Shown: one piece after another, positions 14,459 to 19,499 of the stretch
How positions within the stretch are numbered: position 1 is the stretch's first letter
How the letters are laid out: each line of letters opens with the position of its first letter
Assembly: GCA_019247335.1 (NCBI GenBank)
Contig: JAFAPB010000055.1
Location: forward strand, 1 to 20,462
Reading direction: 5' to 3'
DNA length: 20,462 nucleotides
From: Candidatus Kaiserbacteria bacterium
Lineage (GTDB): Bacteria; Patescibacteriota; Minisyncoccia; Phycocordibacterales; UBA2100
Notes under the pieces: model-generated
Seen by the model: only the letters and a program-made list of their open reading frames with translations
What the model was told of the DNA's origin: nothing
The model's database searches: none
Translations under genes and position numbers: made by a program

Positions 14459-14489
14459 ATGTCGCGGGTCCGATCGGGATCCGCGACAT
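14459..14489. terminator. Bidirectional terminator between two convergent genes
   Basis: ATGTCGCGG pairs with CCGCGACAT, and inner bases around GATC extend the stem. A CTTTATT tract follows on the plus strand and ATTTTGG on the minus strand. It sits between the stops of the four-helix membrane protein and the 280-aa protein. Confidence 0.8.
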
Positions 14490-14491
14490 CT

Positions 14492-15334
14492 TTATTCGAT
14501 GCCGTACTCTTTGTAAAAGTCGGCGATCGGGCCGCGTACGCGCAAAGTCTTAAGCGGAAAGGCCGCGTCGAGATTATCGGGATCAAGATGCTCAAGGTTG
14601 CGAAGGAACTCCGCACGAAGCTCCTTATTCACGGATCCGTCTTTGCGTCTGAATTGCCCCCAGGTGCCGCCGCCGACAAAAACGCCCGTGCGCGGCAAGG
14701 GATGCGCGGTGTACGAAGCGGGAAAGAATCGCCGATATGCCTCCCTGTTGTAGAGCCAAGATTCGCCATGTACTTCCTCGACGTTTGGATAGCGCTCTTT
14801 TATTTCCGTAAACATCGCTTTGAGCTTTGCGCGTATCTCGGGCAACCGTTCAGCGCTTAGTATCCCGGGTTCATTCGTCGGCTGATCCTCCGACATCAAC
14901 ATGCTGCCAAAGTGCATGCTGACAGCCTTGCCTTTCGGCTTGTCATACCGAAAAGGCCAATACGAGTCTTTGCGATGATCGACCGCGCTGTTGATGCGAG
15001 TCTTGTATATACCAAGTACTTTCTCCTGCACGTCATCCTGCGATTCCGCCGCGTTTATCATATCGACAAACTTCGCCCATTTCGTCATCGAGGCTTCTGT
15101 CGCGTCGGGCAACTCTCCGGTGAGACGCAGATGCATATCGGTGTAATATTTCAGCGCATCGGTATACGCGATCTTGTGTGCGCGGCTCACCGCGCTCGCG
15201 AAGCGCAGGCGCAATTCAAGCTGCTCTCGCAAATTGCGCTCTTCATTTTCCGATATTTCACGGCCTTCGATACCAGGAGTGGCACCGAGCGTATTGTCAT
15301 CCGGCCGATTTCGCGGAATTAGTGTCTCTCGCAT
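14492..15334 (-). CDS. Unknown 280-aa protein
   Basis: I do not recognise this protein. The N-terminal half is charged and helical (EERNLREQLELRLRFASAVSRAHK). The C-terminal half has a distinctive motif-rich stretch: EVHGESWLYNREAYRRFFP, then PLPRTGVFVGGGTWGQFRR. A conserved-looking HGESW followed by a Gly-rich GVFVGGGTWGQ suggests an enzyme or binding fold, but I cannot name it. There is no signal peptide or membrane span. I prefer the ATG at 15334 to an in-frame start 51 nt upstream because an extended -10 box (TGG-TACAGT) ends 6 nt before it. Confidence 0.75.
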   Translation of the reverse strand: MRETLIPRNRPDDNTLGATPGIEGREISENEERNLREQLELRLRFASAVSRAHKIAYTDALKYYTDMHLRLTGELPDATEASMTKWAKFVDMINAAESQDDVQEKVLGIYKTRINSAVDHRKDSYWPFRYDKPKGKAVSMHFGSMLMSEDQPTNEPGILSAERLPEIRAKLKAMFTEIKERYPNVEEVHGESWLYNREAYRRFFPASYTAHPLPRTGVFVGGGTWGQFRRKDGSVNKELRAEFLRNLEHLDPDNLDAAFPLKTLRVRGPIADFYKEYGIE

Positions 15335-15340
15335 TAAAAA

Positions 15341-15346
15341 ACTGTA
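15341..15346 (-). promoter_or_regulatory. -10 box (TACAGT, extended) for the 280-aa gene, leaderless layout
   Basis: TACAGT preceded by TGG (extended -10) on the minus strand is followed by TTTTTA and the ATG at 15334. It faces away from the methyltransferase promoter about 30 bp to the right. Confidence 0.45.
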
Positions 15347-15378
15347 CCACGGCTGCAATGCGGGATATTTGGAGACAC

Positions 15379-15407
15379 TTGACAAATATCAATCTATGGT
15401 TTATACT
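15379..15407 (+). promoter_or_regulatory. Consensus sigma70-type promoter for the methyltransferase unit
   Basis: TTGACA (15379-15384), a 17-nt spacer and TATACT (15402-15407) make a near-perfect vegetative promoter. The predicted start near 15414 leaves a leader of about 130 nt before the ATG at 15543. Confidence 0.85.
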
Positions 15408-15424
15408 TCCGTTAACATAACTTC

Positions 15425-15518
15425 ATTTCAGCCGCGGCTTTGCGACTGACACGCAAGACCTCGGCTGAATTGAAAGGCCGGGGTCTTTCGGTTCAGCTGG
15501 GCCGAATGCCCACGGTCT
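15425..15518 (+). promoter_or_regulatory. Structured leader with mutually exclusive hairpins (attenuator-like)
   Basis: Hairpin A pairs TTCAGCCG (15427-15434) with CGGCTGAA (15462-15469), with an inner TTGCG/CGCAA stem (15440-15444 / 15452-15456). Hairpin B pairs 15455-15465 with 15477-15487 (11 consecutive pairs, one G-U) and ends in UUU. Hairpin C pairs GGGT and TTCGG (15481-15491) with CCGAA and GCCC (15502-15511). A excludes B, and B excludes C, as in 1:2 / 2:3 / 3:4 attenuators. TTCAGC recurs at 15492-15497 and GGTCT at 15514-15518, offering more competing partners. I cannot match it to a known riboswitch class. Confidence 0.55.
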
Positions 15519-15542
15519 CTCACTCGAAACATAGAGGTATAC

Positions 15543-16310
15543 ATGCTTCGTCAACCGAATGGACTCGGTGATTACGGCGAGTACGCTGAGCTCTACGATG
15601 TAGGGCGCGTGCCCTTCCCGGATTGGATGTTCCACGTGCTCTGCAAAAAAGCGGGCATCACGTACGGAGTGGCAAATCGCATGAGGACGGTCGATGTCGG
15701 CTGCGGCACGGGAGTTGCGACCCGGCAGCTTGTCGCTGCAGGTTTCCGCGACCTGCACGGAATCGATATCGACCCCAAGATGATAGCGGTGGCAAGACAG
15801 CGTCCTTGCAATCCCCCGTTCTATCACGTGGAAACCATAGAAAAAATTCCGTTCGATGATTGTCGTGTGGTGACCGCATTCGGCACGTTGCCGTGGCTTA
15901 CACTCCCCGCGTTCGTCAACATCTGGTACATGCTTCGCATCGGTGGCCTGCTCTTCTACGGCGACGAAGATTGTCTCGAGTCTCTGCCGGGGGAAGAAAG
16001 TCTTCCCGGATATGCACGAGCAAAAGAACTGCGCGCGGAGGCTCTCAAGGATTGGTCGCCGCGCGAGAGCTTCGAATATCACTATCAAGATATCTACGAT
16101 GAAAGCCGGGTGGACACCTTTGAGCTGTCGGAAGAAAAGGCGTTCGCCTACAAGCTCTCCGGAAGCTGGCAGAACCTTGTCTCTCTGCCGGAACGCGACG
16201 AGATACGGGAGTTCTATCGAGGCGCCATTGCCCGGCAAGCCGGCGCAACGGGAAAAGTAAAGTGGAGATTCAAGCACTCACTTATGTGCGGCACGAAGCC
16301 CGCCCCCTGA
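15543..16310 (+). CDS. Class I SAM-dependent methyltransferase
   Basis: The 255-aa protein has methyltransferase motif I VDVGCGTGVATRQL (residues 50-63), the acidic post-I loop GIDIDPKMIAVAR (73-85), and a motif IV-like TAFGTLPWL region (111-119). These bind S-adenosylmethionine. The C-terminal 130 residues, including a YHYQDIYDESRVDTFEL segment, would set the acceptor, which cannot be named from sequence. The start has an AGAGGT ribosome site 5-6 nt upstream. It is expressed from a consensus promoter through the long structured leader. S-adenosylhomocysteinase, which removes the reaction by-product, is encoded nearby. Confidence 0.88.
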   Translation: MLRQPNGLGDYGEYAELYDVGRVPFPDWMFHVLCKKAGITYGVANRMRTVDVGCGTGVATRQLVAAGFRDLHGIDIDPKMIAVARQRPCNPPFYHVETIEKIPFDDCRVVTAFGTLPWLTLPAFVNIWYMLRIGGLLFYGDEDCLESLPGEESLPGYARAKELRAEALKDWSPRESFEYHYQDIYDESRVDTFELSEEKAFAYKLSGSWQNLVSLPERDEIREFYRGAIARQAGATGKVKWRFKHSLMCGTKPAP

Positions 16311-16364
16311 AAGCTCTCGCTAACTCCAACTCACAAGTTCAACAACGCAGCGAAAGGAACTAAG

Positions 16365-16529
16365 ATGTCGGATCGTACAAAGGAAGTAGAGCAAGCGATG
16401 CGGATAGCGAATGACGTTACGAGGCCGCAACTTATCCGGTCAGACGACGCGCGTTCTATCTGTTCAGCCATACTCGCGGCAGCGATAGTAATCGCAAATG
16501 CGCTTAGAGGACCGGAGAAAGTGCATTAG
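16365..16529 (+). CDS. Unknown 54-aa protein downstream of the methyltransferase
   Basis: An ATG at 16365 with a strong AAAGGA ribosome site 7 nt upstream opens a 54-aa frame ending in TAG. The product has a charged N-terminal half (SDRTKEVEQAMRIANDVTRP) and a hydrophobic, Ala-rich stretch (ICSAILAAAIVIANAL, about residues 32-47) that could be a membrane helix or an amphipathic helix. I do not recognise it. It sits 54 nt after the methyltransferase and before the terminator, so it is likely on the same transcript. Confidence 0.55.
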   Translation: MSDRTKEVEQAMRIANDVTRPQLIRSDDARSICSAILAAAIVIANALRGPEKVH

Positions 16530-16574
16530 GCCGAAGTCTCACGAAATGAACTCTAATCACAGGAAAGAACGCAA

Positions 16575-16634
16575 ATGAATTCAGACGATCTTGCTGCTCG
16601 ACTCGAAGAGCGTCGGATAAAGACCTGGATGTAG
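16575..16634 (+). CDS. Candidate 19-aa micro-ORF before the terminator
   Basis: ATG at 16575 follows AGGAAAG at a good distance (7 nt) and opens a 19-codon frame rich in charged residues (DDLAARLEERRIK) ending in TAG. The strong ribosome site is the only support. A chance match is possible. Confidence 0.25.
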   Translation: MNSDDLAARLEERRIKTWM

Positions 16635-16682
16635 CGCCGACTTTCACCCCGCGCGATATCTAAATACCTCAAGTGAGACATC

Positions 16683-16707
16683 TCCCCGAGCGAAAGCTCG
16701 GGGATTT
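16683..16707 (+). terminator. Rho-independent terminator of the methyltransferase unit
   Basis: TCCCCGAGC pairs with GCTCGGGGA around a GAAA tetraloop, followed by TTTGCTTGGTTTT on the plus strand. It lies 9 nt before the end of the convergent glyoxalase gene. Confidence 0.85.
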
Positions 16708-16715
16708 GCTTGGTT

Positions 16716-17156
16716 TTACCAGGTGCCGGTATTCGGCATCGATTGCCACGGCTCTTGTATCGGGAGCGCATCGCCGATCTGCAAAAGTTCGATCGAGATT
16801 CCTTCCGGCGAGCGGATGAATGCCATGCGGCCGTCGCGCGGCGGGCGGTTGATCGTGATTCCCTCTTTCATCAGTCGCTCGCAATAATCGTAAATATTAT
16901 CGACGGCATACGCGAGGTGGCCGAAATTGCGCCCGCCCGTATATTCTTCCGGATCCCAGTTGTACGTGATTTCTAAAAGCGGAGCGCGCTTCCCTTTCAT
17001 ATCCACATCGTCCCCCGGCGCTTTAAGAAAGACATTCGTATATCTCCCTTTCTCATCCTCGCGCCGTGAGACCTCTTCAAGCCCGAGCTTGCGACAATAG
17101 AAATCAAGCGCCGCATCGAGATCCTTCACCCGAATCATCGTGTGCAAATAATGCAT
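16716..17156 (-). CDS. gloA: Glyoxalase I / lactoylglutathione lyase-like VOC enzyme
   Basis: The 146-aa protein aligns with GloA from the start (LHTMIRVKDLDAALDFYCRKLGL). It keeps all four metal ligands: His5, Glu62 (LLEITYNW), His80 (FGHLAYAVDN) and Glu123 (SIELLQI). GloA isomerises the hemithioacetal of methylglyoxal and a thiol, glutathione in the classic case. Whether this organism makes glutathione is unknown, so another thiol or substrate is possible. The length is slightly above the usual 135 aa because of an insert near residue 50. The ATG comes 10 nt after the kinase stop, so they share a transcript. Confidence 0.9.
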   Translation of the reverse strand: MHYLHTMIRVKDLDAALDFYCRKLGLEEVSRREDEKGRYTNVFLKAPGDDVDMKGKRAPLLEITYNWDPEEYTGGRNFGHLAYAVDNIYDYCERLMKEGITINRPPRDGRMAFIRSPEGISIELLQIGDALPIQEPWQSMPNTGTW

Positions 17157-17166
17157 AAAATCTCGA

Positions 17167-17958
17167 TTATCTTTTTATCTTATCGATCTCGCTCAAGAGT
17201 ATTGTCATCGTGTCCGCATAAAGTCCGCGTTCCCTCTCGACATTTCGGGTGCGGAGAACGACATGCGCCTTTTCACGAACGCCTTCCTTATCGCCAGCAA
17301 GCCGCATGGCCGCCTCTTCGGGTTTGTTCTTTAGAATATCGGGCGAACGCTGCGCGAGCCTGTCATAGAGAATATGCGGACGGGCATCGATATATACGAT
17401 GAGTGTATTTTCCAAAAAGGAGGCGGGCGCTTCGAGATGCGCTTCGGCAGACAATATCGCGAGATTCGCAGAGTAAACAGGAATAGCGCCAGCAGGCGCC
17501 GCAACGAACCCATAGTGTTCTATTCTCCCACCCGCATTGAGATCCATTTTTCGCCGCCAGCGAATTCCTCCACGCGTCTTTTCTTCGAATTCTTCAGAGC
17601 TCCCGGCAAACTCGTTCTCTATTAGATTGTCTTTCTCACGTTGCGGACGCGAAACAACTCGTTTCGGCACGGCGAAACGCTCGCCGAGACCGGATGATTC
17701 GACGTAATGCCGCATCACATCGACCAGCGTGCTTTTCCCCGCCCCCGACGGACCGACTATCACGATGGATTTGATTTCTTTGAGCTTATCTAAATTGGCA
17801 TCGTTAAATTCGAGCAGCGCGTGATCAGTTTCCTGCTGGACGATGTCGCCCATCAGATCCATTCTTTCACGCAATAACCGTCCATCACCTTTAGCTTTTT
17901 CTTGACTTTTGATTTCCCGAATTCGCGGCTTGCTCCATTCCTGCATTTCGGAAACCAT
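17167..17958 (-). CDS. P-loop kinase of the guanylate-kinase-like group
   Basis: The 263-aa protein has a charged helical N-terminus of about 60 residues, then IVIVGPSGAGKSTLVDVM with Walker A at 69-77. KRVVSRPQREKDN (about 99-111) follows, in the place where guanylate kinase and PhnN (ribose 1,5-bisphosphate kinase) carry their substrate-binding Arg-Pro loop, and later a FLENTLIVYIDARPHILYDRL lid-like region. It is probably a small-molecule kinase, but the N-terminal extension and weak GMP-site match make guanylate kinase itself doubtful. The ATG follows a TAAGG site 7 nt after the upstream membrane protein's TAA. Confidence 0.72.
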   Translation of the reverse strand: MVSEMQEWSKPRIREIKSQEKAKGDGRLLRERMDLMGDIVQQETDHALLEFNDANLDKLKEIKSIVIVGPSGAGKSTLVDVMRHYVESSGLGERFAVPKRVVSRPQREKDNLIENEFAGSSEEFEEKTRGGIRWRRKMDLNAGGRIEHYGFVAAPAGAIPVYSANLAILSAEAHLEAPASFLENTLIVYIDARPHILYDRLAQRSPDILKNKPEEAAMRLAGDKEGVREKAHVVLRTRNVERERGLYADTMTILLSEIDKIKR

Positions 17959-17964
17959 ATGACC

Positions 17965-18264
17965 TTACATTATACTAAGCGATAAGAGCGCTACGACGGT
18001 TATACCGCCGAAGGTCAGCAGCATTCGAGAGAAATATGAGATGGCCTGCGATCGCTTGTTTTCAAGCAGTAATATTGCCGGTCGGTAAAAGAAGAGAAAT
18101 GCCATCACGGCAGCAGAAAAGACGAAGAGCGAAAGGAAGGAAACGCTATCAACGATCGTATCCGGCGTATCGTGCCGGAACGAACTGATGTAGTTGATCA
18201 GCAGGGCAACCGCGCCGATATACGCGGCGGCCATGGCCGCATTCATATAAGGATTCCAGCGCAT
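17965..18264 (-). CDS. Unknown three-helix membrane protein
   Basis: The 99-aa protein has three hydrophobic segments at about residues 8-27, 41-66 and 81-98, with a basic loop (ENKRSQAISYFSR) between the second and third. I do not recognise the family. I set the start at the ATG at 18264 because a TATACT box ends 6 nt upstream. A frame extension of 19 codons would run through the promoter and reads as polar non-coding sequence. It heads a transcript with the kinase and glyoxalase I. Confidence 0.7.
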   Translation of the reverse strand: MRWNPYMNAAMAAAYIGAVALLINYISSFRHDTPDTIVDSVSFLSLFVFSAAVMAFLFFYRPAILLLENKRSQAISYFSRMLLTFGGITVVALLSLSIM

Positions 18265-18270
18265 AATTCG

Positions 18271-18276
18271 AGTATA
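18271..18276 (-). promoter_or_regulatory. -10 box (TATACT) for the membrane protein-kinase-gloA unit, leaderless layout
   Basis: TATACT on the minus strand is followed by CGAATT and the ATG at 18264. Just upstream are two interleaved inverted repeats (18280-18303) where a -35 box or operator would lie. Confidence 0.5.
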
Positions 18277-18395
18277 ACTGATTCTGTGAGGAATCGACTC
18301 ACAACTTTTTTGCTGCTGCAAAAAGTCGCGAGCCCGCCTCGGCGCCTACGTGCCTCCGGCCGTTCGATTTCTCCACTCGAGATCAACATCCCGCA

Positions 18396-18428
18396 CAGAA
18401 AAAGCCCGCATAAAGCGGGCCTTTTCTG
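18396..18428 (-). terminator. Rho-independent terminator after tRNA-Glu
   Basis: CAGAAAA…GCCCGC pairs with GCGGGC…TTTTCTG around a 5-nt loop, and TTTTTCTG follows on the minus strand. It lies 7 nt beyond the tRNA 3' end. Confidence 0.88.
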
Positions 18429-18434
18429 CACGGT

Positions 18435-18506
18435 TGACCCTACGGGGAATCGAACCCCGCTTTCGACCGTGAGAGGGTCGCGTCCTAGCCGATAGACGAT
18501 AGGGCC
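18435..18506 (-). tRNA. tRNA-Glu, anticodon CTC
   Basis: The 72-nt RNA folds as a full cloverleaf: acceptor GGCCCTA/TAGGGTC (one G-T), D arm GTCT…AGGAC, anticodon arm CGACC/GGTCG with loop CTCTCAC giving anticodon CTC (reads GAG), a 4-nt variable loop, and T arm CGGGG-TTCGATT-CCCCG. The discriminator is A. The genome then reads ACC, so CCA is not encoded and must be added by an enzyme. It has its own promoter and terminator. Confidence 0.95.
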
Positions 18507-18518
18507 TCTGTAGGCGCG

Positions 18519-18547
18519 ATTGTACTGGATGAGCGTGAAAAACCCAA
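18519..18547 (-). promoter_or_regulatory. Promoter for tRNA-Glu
   Basis: On the minus strand TTGGGT (18547-18542), a 17-nt spacer and TACAAT (18524-18519) lie 12 nt before the tRNA 5' end. Confidence 0.6.
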
Positions 18548-18578
18548 GCGTACAGGCCTATTTTGAATGACATATATA

Positions 18579-18607
18579 TTGACATCTGGCAATTGAAATG
18601 CTATTAT
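18579..18607 (+). promoter_or_regulatory. Consensus promoter for the lysine-free protein gene
   Basis: TTGACA (18579-18584), a 17-nt spacer and TATTAT (18602-18607) form one of the two best promoters in the window. The predicted start near 18614 gives a leader of about 44 nt with GCAG-AAA-CTGC and an AAGGAG ribosome site. Confidence 0.85.
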
Positions 18608-18657
18608 AGATACAGTGCAGAAACTGCCCATTGGGGGCGCTGCCGAAGGAGAAGGCC

Positions 18658-19437
18658 ATGCCACGCGACCTGACTAACCTTTTGGGTGAGCAGAACACGT
18701 TCTACAATCTCGATCTCGTGCCCACGCCGCTGCAGAATCAGGCGCAGATCCTCACCGACCTCGGTGTCGGATCGCCGATCACGGCGCGCTTCGCGGATGT
18801 CTGGGTCTATCACGGCCAGGGCAGCGTTTCCGATCTGGACACGCAAACCGCGGACGGGTATTCGCAGTTGCACGGCACCGCCAGCAACTGGAACTTCGAT
18901 TCGTACACCGCGCAGGCCGGAAGCGGCTACGTCACGCTCTACAGCTATGCCTGGGGTGCATCGAGCATCGACGCCTACTCGGGCGACGGCTGGCAATCTG
19001 GCGTCGCGCATCTCGATCAGCATCTGAATGCGAGCGGAAGCGGCGTCGTCTATACGCCGTACTTCCCGTTCGGCGGCACGATGTTCGTGCGCACCAGTGC
19101 CGACATGAGTGCGAACAGCGACCATGTCGTCGACAACGGCTGGTACAGCGGCCAGGGCTATTCGGGCGGTTGGTTCCAGGAGCACGACAACGATTCGTTC
19201 GCCTGGCATACCCAGAGCCCGTCGGTCCAGGCCGACTTCAATGCCGGCGACTCGCTCCTGATTTCGACGAGCCAGGACCACAGCGTCTTCGGTGATTTCG
19301 GACATCAGCACATCGAGTCCTCGAACTTCGCGTCGCTTCACCTTTCTGGCGACACGCATGCGCTGCAACTCGATGATCCGCTGTTGCAGCTCGCACAGCT
19401 CAACGCCGGCCACTCGCAGCCCGTTCCGGTGCACTGA
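18658..19437 (+). CDS. Unknown highly acidic 259-aa protein with no lysine and no cysteine
   Basis: I do not recognise this protein. Reading every codon from the ATG at 18658 (ribosome site AAGGAG 8 nt upstream) gives no Lys, no Cys, only 3 Arg and 3 Glu, but about 23 Asp, 14 His, 7 Trp, and many Ser, Gly and Gln. It has no signal peptide or membrane helix. The middle is rich in Gly-Tyr-Trp turns (GDGWQSG, GWYSGQGYSGGW) with short beta-like strands. The C-terminal part has HDNDSFAWH and FGDFGHQHIESS. This looks like a beta-rich, acidic, possibly metal-binding or surface protein. Codons end mostly in C or G. It has a consensus promoter and a strong terminator, so it is probably well expressed. 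An in-frame TTG at 18631 is a less likely start. Confidence 0.8.
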   Translation: MPRDLTNLLGEQNTFYNLDLVPTPLQNQAQILTDLGVGSPITARFADVWVYHGQGSVSDLDTQTADGYSQLHGTASNWNFDSYTAQAGSGYVTLYSYAWGASSIDAYSGDGWQSGVAHLDQHLNASGSGVVYTPYFPFGGTMFVRTSADMSANSDHVVDNGWYSGQGYSGGWFQEHDNDSFAWHTQSPSVQADFNAGDSLLISTSQDHSVFGDFGHQHIESSNFASLHLSGDTHALQLDDPLLQLAQLNAGHSQPVPVH

Positions 19438-19462
19438 ACTGGCAGCACCTCGCTCTTGAGTA

Positions 19463-19499
19463 TCAGGCCGTCGGCAATCCCGGCGGCCTGAATCTTTTT
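19463..19499 (+). terminator. Rho-independent terminator after the lysine-free gene
   Basis: TCAGGCCG pairs with CGGCCTGA, with further pairing inside the loop, followed by ATCTTTTTA on the plus strand. Its T-run touches the stop codon of the convergent murF gene. Confidence 0.88.

Noticed and set aside
15477..15500. Hairpin B as a simple intrinsic terminator
   Set aside because: The stem is strong but only three U residues follow before CGG, so a simple terminator is not well supported; I report it as part of a switch-like leader.
16546..16578. 10-codon ORF overlapping the 19-aa micro-ORF
   Set aside because: It is too short and has no clear ribosome site; the ATGA overlap alone is weak evidence.
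18304..18395. Possible extra RNA gene or tRNA remnant between the membrane protein and the tRNA terminator
   Set aside because: A TTCGATTT stretch resembles a T loop, and 18305-18327 has an imperfect ACTTTTT/AAAAAGT repeat, but no cloverleaf or complete stem set can be drawn.
18435..18657. tRNA-Glu as an integration site for a mobile element carrying the lysine-free gene
   Set aside because: There is no integrase, no repeat of the tRNA 3' end and no second att site; the gene also lies on the 5' side of the tRNA.
18604..19434. 276-codon minus-strand frame opposite the lysine-free gene
   Set aside because: I weighed which strand is real. The plus strand has a consensus promoter, AAGGAG site and terminator; the minus frame is Arg/Val/Glu-rich without a ribosome site and starts at the murF terminator.
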